From: Paenibacillus glycinis
GTDB lineage: Bacteria; Bacillota; Bacilli; Paenibacillales; Paenibacillaceae
Assembly (NCBI RefSeq): GCF_009909185.1
Contig: NZ_JAAAMV010000007.1
Location: forward strand, 223,787 to 287,786
Length of the DNA: 64,000 nt
Direction of reading: 5' to 3'
Shown here in pieces: positions 18,457 through 27,010 of this stretch. The notes beneath the pieces are model-generated. The model saw only the letters and a program-made list of their open reading frames with translations. It did no database searches and had not been told where the DNA came from. Every line of letters begins with the position of its first letter. Position 1 is the stretch's first letter. Position numbers and translations under genes: made by a program.

Positions 18457-19287
18457 CTACCCTTTCAGACCGGTCGTGGCGATCCCTTCGACGAAGTACT
18501 TCTGGGCGAACAGAAAGATGATGACGGAAGGCGTGATGGACAGCAAGGACATCGCGAGCAGCTGTCCCCATTGAATGTCGAACTGGTCGATGAACATGCG
18601 CAGCGCGAGCCCCACGGTAAATTTGTCGACGGAGCTGATGTACAGCACCTGCGCGAAGAAATCGTCCCAGCTCCAGATGAAGGTGAAGATCGCGACCGTG
18701 ACGAGCGCGGGCTTGATCAGCGGCAGGATGATCCGAAAGAATATGCCGTACACGGACGTGCCGTCGATCTTGGCCGCTTCGTCCAGATCGCGCGGGATGC
18801 CGCGGATGAATTGCACGAGCAGGAAGACGAAGAACGCGCCGCCGCCGAAGAAATGCGGCAGCACCAGCGGCACGTAGCTGTCGACCCAGCCGAGCTTGTT
18901 GAACAGGATATACTGCGGCACCACCGTCACCTGGCCGGGCAGCATCATCGTCAGCAGCAGGATCAAGAACCAGAACGCGCGAAGCTTGAACTGCAGCCGG
19001 CTGAACCCGTACGCCACGAGCGCCGCCGTGAACACGCCGCCGGCGACGTTGCCGAGCTCCATCAGGAGCGTGTTGCCGAAGAAATGCGCGAAGGTGTAGT
19101 CGCCGGAGAAATGCCAGCCCTTGCTATAGTTCTCCCACATCGGCGTCGAAGGCCAGATCGTGGGCAGCCCGAGCTCGACCGTCTTCTTCAAGGAAGCGCC
19201 GACCCACCAGATGACCGGGTACAGCATGAGGAGCGAGAAGACGGTCAAGAACAAATGGTTGGACAGCTTGCCCCGCAGCGTGGTCAT
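18457..19287 (-). CDS. ABC sugar importer permease, MalG type
   Basis: A 276-residue inner-membrane permease with six predicted helices and the cytoplasmic EAA loop (RDLDEAAKIDGTSVYGIFFR) that contacts the ATPase. The C-terminal FAQKYFVEGIATTGLKG is typical of MalG-type subunits. The ATG at 19287 overlaps the stop of the MalF-type gene by four bases; the longer in-frame reading is a shadow of that gene. A GGGGGGAAGG site lies just before the ATG. It pairs with the upstream permease and the downstream binding protein. Confidence 0.9.
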   Translation of the reverse strand: MTTLRGKLSNHLFLTVFSLLMLYPVIWWVGASLKKTVELGLPTIWPSTPMWENYSKGWHFSGDYTFAHFFGNTLLMELGNVAGGVFTAALVAYGFSRLQFKLRAFWFLILLLTMMLPGQVTVVPQYILFNKLGWVDSYVPLVLPHFFGGGAFFVFLLVQFIRGIPRDLDEAAKIDGTSVYGIFFRIILPLIKPALVTVAIFTFIWSWDDFFAQVLYISSVDKFTVGLALRMFIDQFDIQWGQLLAMSLLSITPSVIIFLFAQKYFVEGIATTGLKG

Positions 19288-20246
19288 TTGGCCTTCCCCC
19301 CATCCGACTCGTAGAATACCCAGTAGCGCGAGGCCAGGAAATTCAGGACGGTCAGCGCGGCCACGATGCCGAGCAGGATCCAGGCGAGCGCGGACGCGTA
19401 GCCCATCTGGTAATGTTTGAACGCTTTGTCGTAGAGGAACAGCGCGTAGACGTACGTCGAATTGATCGGACCGCCCTTGGTGATGATGAAGGCCGAGGTA
19501 AAGGTCTGGAACGAGCCGATGACGCCGAGCACCAGGTTGAAGAACATGACGGGCGAGAGCATGGGAAGCGTGATGCGGACGAATTTGCGGAAGCGCCCGG
19601 CCCCGTCCACCGAGGCGGATTCGTACAGCTCTTGCGGAATTTGCTTGAGCCCCGCCAGGAAGATGACCATCGTCGAGCCGAACTGCCACGTATTGAGCAG
19701 AATCAGCGTCCCGAGCGACGTATCCGGATTCGTGATCCAGCCGACGCCTTGAATGCCGAACCAGGCCAGCACTTGGTTCACGTACCCGTCCAGGCCGAAC
19801 ATGTTGCGCCAAAGCGCGGCCACCGCGATGCTGCCTCCGATCAGCGACGGAAAGTAGATCGCCGTCCGGTAGAGGTTCATCCCCCGAATGTTCCTGGAGA
19901 GGGCGATCGCGACCATCAGCGAGAAGAACAGCTTCAACGGAACCGAGATCAGCACGAAGACGAACGTCACGCTCAGCGATTTGGTGAAGGTCGCGTCATT
20001 GGAGAATATGTTGGCGTAATTGGACGTTCCGGTCCAGACGGGCGCTTCCAGCAGCGAATAGTCCGTGAAGGACAAGTAGAAAGATTGCGCGATGGGCCAT
20101 AGCGTCAGCAGAAAAAATCCGAGCAGCCACGGGGAAATGAACAGATAACCGGCTAAATTGGTTTCTCCCTTGTTCTTGCGCTTTCTGCCGGGAGCTTTTA
20201 CTGCCTCTGCGTAGCCTGCCTGCGATAACGGTTCAGCAGTACCCAT
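19284..20246 (-). CDS. ABC sugar importer permease, MalF/UgpA type
   Basis: A 320-residue permease: a short basic N-terminal tail (RKRKNKGETNLAGYLFISPW), six membrane helices and the EAA loop (LYESASVDGAGRFRKFVRIT). It is the first gene of the operon. Its stop overlaps the next start (ATGA), so the two permeases are probably translated in a fixed ratio. It starts opposite an RraA-family gene across a 314-bp region that carries a cre-like site. Confidence 0.9.
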   Translation of the reverse strand: MGTAEPLSQAGYAEAVKAPGRKRKNKGETNLAGYLFISPWLLGFFLLTLWPIAQSFYLSFTDYSLLEAPVWTGTSNYANIFSNDATFTKSLSVTFVFVLISVPLKLFFSLMVAIALSRNIRGMNLYRTAIYFPSLIGGSIAVAALWRNMFGLDGYVNQVLAWFGIQGVGWITNPDTSLGTLILLNTWQFGSTMVIFLAGLKQIPQELYESASVDGAGRFRKFVRITLPMLSPVMFFNLVLGVIGSFQTFTSAFIITKGGPINSTYVYALFLYDKAFKHYQMGYASALAWILLGIVAALTVLNFLASRYWVFYESDGGKAK

Positions 20247-20560
20247 GTATCTCCTCCTCAGGGCGTTGTCGTGGTCGATGCGCGTGTGGACGCTTCTTTA
20301 CTTTATCGAAAGCGGTTACAAGCGGGTAGGCGACGAAATTATGAAATGGTTGGATTATTTTAACAATCTGCCCGTCGACGGTTTCTATTCGCTGCGGTCG
20401 GCCGGATAGGGGGGACATAATTATGCGGGAGCCGGAAAAGGCCTTAAGAATGTCGCATCGACAAATGTCCGCCCGTCCCTAACAATAGACTCGAGAGCCG
20501 GCCGCATCCGGCCGATGAACGCGCCAACGCCGACTATACTTTGCGAAAGAGGTGCTCCGC
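20247..20560. other. Divergent intergenic region with promoters of importer operon and RraA gene
   Basis: A 314-bp region. It holds the cre-like sequence at 20307-20320 and A/T-rich DNA around 20325-20375. No -35/-10 pair stands out clearly enough to annotate. Confidence 0.4.
20307..20320. promoter_or_regulatory. cre-like site (CcpA) upstream of the uronate importer operon
   Basis: CGAAAGCGGTTACA fits 12 of 14 positions of the cre consensus TGWAARCGYTWNCW. It lies 60 nt upstream of the first permease gene, consistent with glucose repression. Confidence 0.45.
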
Positions 20561-21469
20561 ATGAAATTCGACAATCCCGAGGATATCGTCCAGCTTACGC
20601 CGCATTGGCAAGGGGAGCGGTTCCCGAACGGCCGCCCGAAGGTGCCCGAGGACGTGCTGCGCCGCATGCGCAAGATCACCCTGGAGGAAGCCTGGGGTCC
20701 GCTCTGGAACAGGGGCTATGCCTTTCAATTCGAGGGCGATCTCAAGATCGTCCATCCGGACAACATCATGGTCGGCCGGGCGGTTACGGCCGTCCTGGTG
20801 CCCAAACGCCCCGATCTGCACGAGACGCTGCTGAGCTACGGCCACGAGCAGGAAGGCCGCAAGGGCTTCTTCAACCAGTGGGTGATCGATTCGCTCACGG
20901 AGGACGACGTCGCCGTCATCGACATGTTCGACAAGGTCCATCTGGGCACGTACGTGGGCGGCAACCTGTCCACGGCGATATCGACCCGTACCAAACGGGG
21001 AGGCGCGGTCATCTGGGGCGGCATTCGGGACAATCAGCAGGTGGCCGGGATCGAGAACATCAATATCTATTACCGGGGAAGCGACCCGACCGCCATCGCG
21101 GACGTCACGATGGTGGGCATGAACGTGCCGACGCGCATCGGGCGGGCGATCTGCCTGCCCGGCGACGTCGTGCTCGGCACCCCCTCCGGCGTCATCTTCA
21201 TCCCGCCCCACCTCGCGGAGCTCACGGTCGCGCAGGCGGAGAAATCCCAGGTGCGGGACGTCTTCGGCTTCGTCCGCCTCAAGGAAGGCGTCTACTCCAC
21301 GGCCCAGATCGACGCCGCCTGGAATTCGGCCTTGTGGAACGACTTCGTCGCCTGGTTTCGCGACGATCCGGCCGCGAAGGATTATCGGCATTTGACGTGG
21401 GAGAAAGAGCTCGAGGAAGCCGCAAAGTCGGACGACGGCGGCGATCGTCGGCATGACGTGCGGCTGTAA
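20561..21469 (+). CDS. RraA-family protein (HMG/CHA aldolase-like)
   Basis: A 302-residue member of the RraA/dimethylmenaquinone methyltransferase-like family, many of which are metal-dependent aldolases or decarboxylases of 2-oxo acids. The family loop is visible as VGGNLSTAISTRTKRGGAVIWGGIRD, with the G-G...R-D metal and pyruvate-binding pattern, followed by GDVVLGTPSGVIFIPP. It has longer N- and C-terminal extensions than the 160-residue RraA of E. coli. The start at 20561 follows GAGGTG; the GTG at 20552 is within that site. It is divergent from the uronate importer operon, so an aldolase step on a keto-deoxy sugar acid is a plausible role. Confidence 0.8.
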   Translation: MKFDNPEDIVQLTPHWQGERFPNGRPKVPEDVLRRMRKITLEEAWGPLWNRGYAFQFEGDLKIVHPDNIMVGRAVTAVLVPKRPDLHETLLSYGHEQEGRKGFFNQWVIDSLTEDDVAVIDMFDKVHLGTYVGGNLSTAISTRTKRGGAVIWGGIRDNQQVAGIENINIYYRGSDPTAIADVTMVGMNVPTRIGRAICLPGDVVLGTPSGVIFIPPHLAELTVAQAEKSQVRDVFGFVRLKEGVYSTAQIDAAWNSALWNDFVAWFRDDPAAKDYRHLTWEKELEEAAKSDDGGDRRHDVRL

Positions 21470-21490
21470 CAGCCTTTCCGCAAACAACGA

Positions 21491-21536
21491 AAAAAGGACT
21501 TTGGACGAACGGCCCGGCCGCTTCCAAAGTCCTTTT
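21491..21536. terminator. Bidirectional terminator between RraA and AraC genes
   Basis: AAAAGGACTTTGG pairs with CCAAAGTCCTTTT around a 19-nt loop, between the ends of two convergent genes. Confidence 0.8.
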
Positions 21537-21545
21537 CGCTTGGCG

Positions 21546-22715
21546 TTATTTGCCGACGGATTCCCGGTAATCCGTCGGGGACAAGCCGACCTTGCGCTTG
21601 AAGATCTGACTGAAGTACCGCGGGTCTTGATACCCTACCTGCTCGGCGACCTCGTAATTTTTGTAATGCGTGCTGCACAGCAGCTTCTTGGCGTTCTCGA
21701 TCCGGATGTGGGTCAGATGCTCGATGAAGGTTTTGCCGGTATTCAGCTTGAAGAGCAGGCTCAAGTAGGTCGGGGTCATATACACCTTCCGCGCCGCGCT
21801 TTGCAGCGATACCGCCTGGTATTCCTGCTCCATGTGATGGATCGTTTTCTTGATGATGCTGCGATGGCTCTCCTTCTGGTCGGGCAGCATGGCGCCTCTC
21901 ACGCCGACGAAGAAATGGCTGACGTACGCCTTGATCTCCTCCAGCGTCTGCATCTTGACGATCGACATGACCTCGCATTTATTGCAAGCGCTGTCATAAT
22001 TGGCGCCGGCAAGCAGCTTCTTCTCCGAACCGATCAGCAGGCGGGCCGTCAATTCGTACATCGCCTGAATATCGATCGGTCCTTGCGCGAGCAAGGCTTG
22101 ATAGAAGGCCTCGACGGCTTCTTCGATATCGGCGTCCGCGTCCGCCGCTTTCAAGGCGTCATGGAGCTCCTTCTCCATGTCCGCCGGGTAGTCGCCGAGC
22201 GCGGCGTACGGGGGAAGCTCGCCGTAGTGGATGATTTTGCCCGTTCCGCGGTAAAATTTGTTTTGCAGCGCGCGGGCGGCCTGCCCGTACGATTGATGGA
22301 CGTCGCGCAGGCGGCTGCAGGGATTGCCGACGCCGACGTTGATCGGCTGGCCGAAGCGCTGGCTCAGCATGCTCTGAACGGCCGCCAAATGCCCGGCGGA
22401 TACCCACGAGAACAGCAGGCCGATCCGGTTCCGGTCGTCCATGAACACGATGCTGCCGCGCATGGCCCGCTGCTGCAAATCATCCCGCATCTCCTCGGCG
22501 CGAACGATGCGCTCGTGCTCGTCGGCGCCGGAGAAAGCCGGCTCCAGCAGCGCCAGCGCCGGATAAGTGAAGTACGGATTCAAACTCAGGCAGGACAAGC
22601 CTTCTTTCACGTTCTCGCACTTCTGCTTGCGTCCCAGAACAAGATCCTGAAGAAAGCGGTCTCTCATCCACGTCAGGATGACATCGTCTTCATACAGCAG
22701 TCCTTCGCGAAGCAT
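21546..22715 (-). CDS. AraC-family regulator with YesN-like linker but no receiver domain
   Basis: A 389-residue regulator. The last 100 residues form two AraC helix-turn-helices (VSLQSAARKVYMTPTYLSLLFK and YKNYEVAEQVGYQDPRYFSQIF). The region before it (LLEPAFSGADEHERIVRAEE, IVFMDDRNRIGLLF, LRDVHQSYGQAARALQNKFY) resembles the middle domain of YesN-type response regulators. The N-terminal receiver domain is absent, so the regulator cannot be controlled by phosphotransfer in the usual way. The ATG at 22715 has an AAGGGGA site, and it follows the GntR gene by 34 nt. It probably co-regulates the uronate locus in a GntR/AraC pair. Confidence 0.85.
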   Translation of the reverse strand: MLREGLLYEDDVILTWMRDRFLQDLVLGRKQKCENVKEGLSCLSLNPYFTYPALALLEPAFSGADEHERIVRAEEMRDDLQQRAMRGSIVFMDDRNRIGLLFSWVSAGHLAAVQSMLSQRFGQPINVGVGNPCSRLRDVHQSYGQAARALQNKFYRGTGKIIHYGELPPYAALGDYPADMEKELHDALKAADADADIEEAVEAFYQALLAQGPIDIQAMYELTARLLIGSEKKLLAGANYDSACNKCEVMSIVKMQTLEEIKAYVSHFFVGVRGAMLPDQKESHRSIIKKTIHHMEQEYQAVSLQSAARKVYMTPTYLSLLFKLNTGKTFIEHLTHIRIENAKKLLCSTHYKNYEVAEQVGYQDPRYFSQIFKRKVGLSPTDYRESVGK

Positions 22716-22749
22716 AGTCGATTTCCCCTTTATGAAAGGATGGTTGCCG

Positions 22750-23397
22750 CTATTCCAAATCGATGAGCTTGTACGCGTGCATGTGCTCGATGAACGCGGC
22801 TTCGGCCGCGTCCGCATCGCCCGAGCGCAGCGCGTCGACGAGCAGGAGATGCCACTCGGCCAGCACCTCGGTCGTATAATGGCGATTGGAGATGGCCATG
22901 AACCGCATGACTTTGGTGCGCATGTGATTCCACAGTTCCAGGATCGCTTGATTGTCGCAGCGTTTGTAGAAGAACGCATGGAAATCCATGTCCAGCTCCA
23001 GGATGCGCAGCATCTCCTTTTGCTTGTTGGCGATCTCCATCTCGCCGATGACGCGATGCAGGTAAGCATAGTCCTCTTCCGTCAGCAACGGCATCGACTG
23101 ACGAACCGCGAACCCCTCGATAATCTCGCGGAGGACGAAGATGTCCTTGATCTCCTTGGCGGTGATCGTGGAGACGACCGAGCCTTTGTTCGGAATGCCG
23201 GTGATCAGGCCCTCCTGCTTCAACCGTTCCAACGCCTCGCGCACGGGCGCTTGGCTGATCTGGTATTTCCCCGCGATCTCCATGACGATCAGGCGGGCGC
23301 CCGGCTGAAGGATGCCGGCGAGTATGTCCCTCTTCAAGTCCGCATACACGTGTTCGCTGATGGAATTGTTCGGATAATCCGCTTGACTGCCGCTCAT
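22750..23397 (-). CDS. GntR-family regulator, FadR/FCD subfamily
   Basis: A 215-residue regulator. The N-terminal winged helix is clear (ILAGILQPGARLIVMEIAGK, ISQAPVREALERLKQEGLI), and the C-terminal all-helical FCD domain has the metal-binding pattern D(EMD)xxFH in LELDMDFHAFFYKR and H in EWHLLLVDAL. This subfamily includes UxuR, ExuR and KdgR-like regulators of hexuronate use. It precedes the AraC regulator in a two-gene unit beside mannonate dehydratase and RraA genes. The promoter carries a 34-bp palindrome, so autoregulation is likely. The ATG at 23397 has AAAGGAG 11 nt upstream. Confidence 0.88.
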   Translation of the reverse strand: MSGSQADYPNNSISEHVYADLKRDILAGILQPGARLIVMEIAGKYQISQAPVREALERLKQEGLITGIPNKGSVVSTITAKEIKDIFVLREIIEGFAVRQSMPLLTEEDYAYLHRVIGEMEIANKQKEMLRILELDMDFHAFFYKRCDNQAILELWNHMRTKVMRFMAISNRHYTTEVLAEWHLLLVDALRSGDADAAEAAFIEHMHAYKLIDLE

Positions 23398-23414
23398 GAC
23401 GTCACTGCTCCTTT

Positions 23415-23448
23415 CAACATTATCGATTATCGATAATCGATAATGTTG
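23415..23448. promoter_or_regulatory. 34-bp perfect palindrome at GntR promoter
   Basis: A perfect inverted repeat, centred between 23431 and 23432, whose inner part is TTATCGATAATCGATAA-like with several overlapping TATCGATA units. It begins at the predicted transcription start and lies 18 nt before the GntR start codon. This is the expected place and symmetry for a dimeric GntR operator; the repeated units could seat two dimers. Confidence 0.7.
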
Positions 23449-23458
23449 TGTAGCTCTT

Positions 23459-23487
23459 ATTATAGGGGTTGTTCCCCCCTGCCACAA
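23459..23487 (-). promoter_or_regulatory. GntR gene promoter
   Basis: Minus-strand -35 TTGTGG (23482-23487), 17-nt spacer, -10 TATAAT (23459-23464). Transcription would start at or next to the palindrome. Confidence 0.6.
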
Positions 23488-23636
23488 CCGTTTTTATTGT
23501 AGAAATTTGTCATCGCAAGTGCCCTTGTCGTCGAACGCTTGGGGGGATTGGTTTGCGTTCACTGTTGGCAGACAGGGAATGCGGCATTCGACCTTCGGTC
23601 GCTTTATGCATTGCTTTTCGCTCTCTCAAAACAACG

Positions 23637-23677
23637 AAAAAGGAGACCTGTCCGCGACTGCGGACAGGTCTCCTTTT
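23637..23677. terminator. Bidirectional terminator downstream of SDR gene
   Basis: AAAAAGGAGACCTGTCCGC and its complement form an 18-bp-class stem with a GACT loop and A/T runs on both sides. The rest of 23488-23760 shows nothing recognisable. Confidence 0.85.
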
Positions 23678-23760
23678 CCTTCTGCGGCAACAGCTGCGCG
23701 ATCCGGGGAACCGATGGACATTATTTCTTCCGATCGTCATTGTTCAAACGGACACCGTTC

Positions 23761-24516
23761 TTAAAGCAAATGTCCGCCGGACACTTCAATGTCCTGCGCC
23801 GTAACCCAGCTGAAATCATCGGACAATAAGTTTACGATGACCTTCGAAATATCTTCGGGTTGGCCGATTCTGCCGAATACGGATTGCTCCGCCAGCGGCT
23901 TGATGAATTCAGGATATTTATCGAATGCGCCATCGCCAAAGTTGCTGTGCGTAGGACCGGGAGAAACGGCGTTGACCCGAATTCGGCGAGGGGCAAGCTC
24001 TTTGGCGATGTAGCGGGTCCAGGCGGAGAATGCGGCTTTTAACGAGCCGTAGGCGGAGTATCCCGGGAAGGATTGGTTCTTGGATGAACTCGTCGTATTT
24101 ACGATGGCTCCGGCATCATTCATGAATCCGACAAGCTTTTGCGTTAAGAAAATCGGACCTTTGAAGTTCGTATTAAGAATATTATCGAAGTATTCCTCGC
24201 TCATTTCAGTGAACATCATTGGCCCGCCGATGCCGCCATTATTAACTAAGTAATCAAAAGTCGTTCTGTTCCAAATTTCCCCGAGGCCCTTTTTCACATC
24301 CAGAACGAAGCCTTCGAATGCTGGGATTCGAGTCAAATCCAGCTTCAGTGCTAATGCCCGAACTCCCGTATTCTTCTCAATTTCCTCGACGACTGCTTCC
24401 GCTCGGTCCTTATAGGAGTTGTATGTGAGAATGACGCTTATTCCGCGCTTGCCAAGCTCAAGGGCCGTCGCTTTTCCAATGCCGTTACTTCCGCCTGTTA
24501 CTAATGCAATTTTCAT
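23761..24516 (-). CDS. Short-chain dehydrogenase/reductase
   Basis: A 251-residue classical SDR. The cofactor loop is TGGSNGIG (residues 7-14), followed by the NNGG motif (LVNNGGIGG), the catalytic serine region (IVNTTSSSKNQSFPG), YxxxK (YGSLK) and the PGPTHSNF segment. The product is an NADPH-dependent reductase of unknown substrate. An AAAGGAG site lies 7 nt before the ATG at 24516. It is divergent from an AraC regulator, which is probably its activator, and has its own terminator. Confidence 0.88.
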   Translation of the reverse strand: MKIALVTGGSNGIGKATALELGKRGISVILTYNSYKDRAEAVVEEIEKNTGVRALALKLDLTRIPAFEGFVLDVKKGLGEIWNRTTFDYLVNNGGIGGPMMFTEMSEEYFDNILNTNFKGPIFLTQKLVGFMNDAGAIVNTTSSSKNQSFPGYSAYGSLKAAFSAWTRYIAKELAPRRIRVNAVSPGPTHSNFGDGAFDKYPEFIKPLAEQSVFGRIGQPEDISKVIVNLLSDDFSWVTAQDIEVSGGHLL

Positions 24517-24733
24517 AAGATCTCTCCTTTTTTGTGTTCGTTCTGGATTCCATTTTAGCCGCGTCTGCCGTAACAAAATAGATCTATTCATGCCTTATGA
24601 TTGCCTAAAAGCACCATAGATCCTTTCGAATAAAGCGGATTATCCTGTAGATATGCCATAAGAAGAGCCTAATAATGCCGGAATAACTCAGGGTGGTGTT
24701 GAGGAAAATGAGGTCGTGTAATAAAATAAGCGT

Positions 24734-25621
24734 ATGAATACAGTCCTTGATGAAATTATTGATCTGATGAAAAGCGCAGGCACGCGGCCGCTTGAAACCG
24801 GAGTACCGGGGCTAAGCATGATTAAGGGAGACATTCCCGCACATCAACTCGCGGCGCTCTACGAGCCGATGATTGGCTTTACGGTTCAAGGAACGAAGAT
24901 TCTTTCCATCGGGGAGCGCAGCACCGAACTGAAGGGGCCGTCTTATTACGTGTTACCGGTACATGTTCCCGCAACGGCGAGCGTACATCCAGACCGTGAT
25001 GGCCGCCCTTACATGTCCCTTGGTCTTAGGTTGAATCAAAATGTGTTTCAGCGTCTGTTAAGAGATCTTCCTGAAAATCTAATCCTGCCTGCTTCTGAGC
25101 ATTTCGCTGCTTGTGAAATAGACAGTGCATTCATGGAGGCATGGCTGCGCTTATTGCGATTATCGAAAACGCCAAGAGATATTCCGGCTCTTGCACCGGT
25201 TTATGAGCGCGAAATCCTTTATCGCGTGCTGATGGGGCCACAAGGATGGCATCTGAGGCAATTTGGCCTGCGGGAAAGCGATTTATCCAGGATTTCCCGG
25301 ATAGTCGCATGGTTTCGCGAAAATTTCATGAGGCCGATAGACATTGGTGAGATGGCGACGAAATCTGGCATGGCCATAAATACCTTTCACCGTCAATTTA
25401 AGAGGGCAACTGGTTTAAGTCCTATTCAATTTCAAAAGCAATTAAGGCTTCTGGAAGCTAGAAACCTCATTGCGTTCGAGGGCTATTCCGTTGCCAGTGC
25501 CGCCTATCAGGTCGGCTATCAAAGTCCCTCGCAGTTTAATCGCGAGTACGCCCGTTTTTTCGGTTTATCTCCAGCTCGGGACACGGAGAAATTAAGACGA
25601 ATCGAAAGCACGAGGGATTAG
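24734..25621 (+). CDS. AraC-family regulator with cupin-like AraC_N domain
   Basis: A 295-residue regulator. The N-terminal AraC_N-type domain (LYEPMIGFTVQGTKILSIGE, YYVLPVHVPATASV) is followed by two helix-turn-helices (PIDIGEMATKSGMAINTFHRQF and YSVASAAYQVGYQSPSQFNREY). It resembles the YqhC type that activates aldehyde reductases in response to carbonyl compounds. Only a weak ribosome-binding site is seen, more than 15 nt upstream. It is divergent from the SDR gene across a 217-bp region, which suggests that the SDR is its target. Confidence 0.85.
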   Translation: MNTVLDEIIDLMKSAGTRPLETGVPGLSMIKGDIPAHQLAALYEPMIGFTVQGTKILSIGERSTELKGPSYYVLPVHVPATASVHPDRDGRPYMSLGLRLNQNVFQRLLRDLPENLILPASEHFAACEIDSAFMEAWLRLLRLSKTPRDIPALAPVYEREILYRVLMGPQGWHLRQFGLRESDLSRISRIVAWFRENFMRPIDIGEMATKSGMAINTFHRQFKRATGLSPIQFQKQLRLLEARNLIAFEGYSVASAAYQVGYQSPSQFNREYARFFGLSPARDTEKLRRIESTRD

Positions 25622-25830
25622 AGCATTGGCATCTTTTTTGTACAATTCACACCTGTAGAATGCTGTTCGCGGTAAGTGATAGCGTACAATAAAAAGAACG
25701 CTCCCGCGCTTTCGCTTGGGCTACGTCCTCCTCATGATATTCCATTCCGATCATCCTATTACGTACGTTAAAAGCCGCCGATCCCCTAACCCACAATACC
25801 GCGTTATATCCACGATTCCGGTCTAAGACT

Positions 25831-26691
25831 TCATTTTCCTGAGGGGAAATGCGCTTCGTAGACGAGCAGCGCTCCCTCGTCGTCATCGGGCACCGCGTAC
25901 AGACGCAGCCCTTGTCCCGCTTCCTCGAGGAACACCGGATTGCGGGTAATGACATGTCCATGCGGCGAAAACGCCGTGACGGGCACTTCGTGCATCGCCT
26001 CCAGCGTATCCAGATCGATCAGGGCCAAGCCTCCCAGCTCGTACGGCCCGGCATGCCCGCCCGCCGGTTGGGGCAGCTCGGAGATCCCGCTCGCGATCAT
26101 CTTCCCGTCGCCCGCGTACTGGGCATCTTGATAATCCACGAAGTGGCTCGCGTTGTCCTTGGATCGCAGGAGCTCCCCAGCCGCGTTCCATTCATAGAAC
26201 CTGCGCGATCCCCAGCTGTTTCCGATCAGCGTCCCGTTCCGGCCGTCATGAATCACGCCTCCGATATGATCGCGGACGCGAAATGCCGCCTCCGCGCGCA
26301 TCGTCTTGGGATCCACCTTGTACACGATGGATTGGCTGTGCGGCCGGTATTCGGCGACCGGCACCCACAGATGCTTCCCGTCGAAATCGATCCCGCCCGG
26401 ATGATAGATATCCCCCTCGCCCAGCCGTATGTCCTCCGCGAGCTTCCCCCGCCGGTCGAAGACGAACAAATGCCCGGTTCCCCGGCCGGGCGAGCGGTCA
26501 TACCCGTTCTGCGGCGTATCGCTGCGAATCGGCCACTCGGTCAGCTCGACCGAAGACAGGTAGAAGAGGTCCCCGATGCGCACCATTCCTTGGGCGTGAT
26601 GATTGTTGAATGGCAGATCGATCCTGTCCCGCAATTCCCAGCGCGTGACGCGCGTAAGCCGCCGGAACGCGGCGATGAGCTGATTATCCAT
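25831..26691 (-). CDS. DUF6454 family protein, beta-propeller-like
   Basis: A 286-residue protein rich in beta strands, with repeating units such as DLFYLSSVELTEW, GHLFVFDRRGKLAEDIRLGE, YHPGGIDFDGKHLWVPVAEY and GGVIHDGRNGTLIGNSWGSR. This pattern fits a six-bladed propeller; related proteins are named DUF6454. There is no signal peptide, so the protein is probably cytoplasmic. The function is unknown; a role in sugar or lactone binding is possible because similar propellers hydrolyse lactones. A GGAGG site lies 11 nt before the ATG. It stands alone. Confidence 0.7.
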   Translation of the reverse strand: MDNQLIAAFRRLTRVTRWELRDRIDLPFNNHHAQGMVRIGDLFYLSSVELTEWPIRSDTPQNGYDRSPGRGTGHLFVFDRRGKLAEDIRLGEGDIYHPGGIDFDGKHLWVPVAEYRPHSQSIVYKVDPKTMRAEAAFRVRDHIGGVIHDGRNGTLIGNSWGSRRFYEWNAAGELLRSKDNASHFVDYQDAQYAGDGKMIASGISELPQPAGGHAGPYELGGLALIDLDTLEAMHEVPVTAFSPHGHVITRNPVFLEEAGQGLRLYAVPDDDEGALLVYEAHFPSGK

Positions 26692-26881
26692 CGTGCTTCT
26701 GTCCTCCCGAGGTGAACGTGATTATCGTCGTTAGCGGTTCGTCGTACCGCCGGTCTGCCTCCATTATAGACCGGGTTCGCGCGTTGTCCAACCGTTCCCC
26801 CGGCTCGCCGAGCGCGGCCGGTTATGCTCCTTCCGCGATTCTCTCAAATTCCGGGCCCCGCTTGGAAAGGAGCTTCCGCAA

Positions 26882-26921
26882 TAAAGGACCTCGTTCTCCT
26901 TAAAGCGGAGCCCGAGGTCCT
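26882..26921 (-). terminator. Terminator after the large secreted protein gene
   Basis: AAAGGACCTCG pairs with CGAGGTCCTTT around an 18-nt loop; on the minus strand it is followed by T-rich DNA. It lies 90 nt beyond the stop codon. Confidence 0.75.
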
Positions 26922-27010
26922 TTCGTTTACATATAGGAATGTCCCTTGTCATGCCGATACGTTCGCGGCAGCTCCAAGTTGGTTCTCTCGCGTCGCTTCC
27001 TCTGCCGGCC

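Noticed and set aside
25647..25827. Minus-strand coding remnant downstream of the AraC gene
   Set aside because: A few plausible residues can be read (VLWVRGSAAFNVRNR), but no start, no stop context and no known domain; treated as non-coding.
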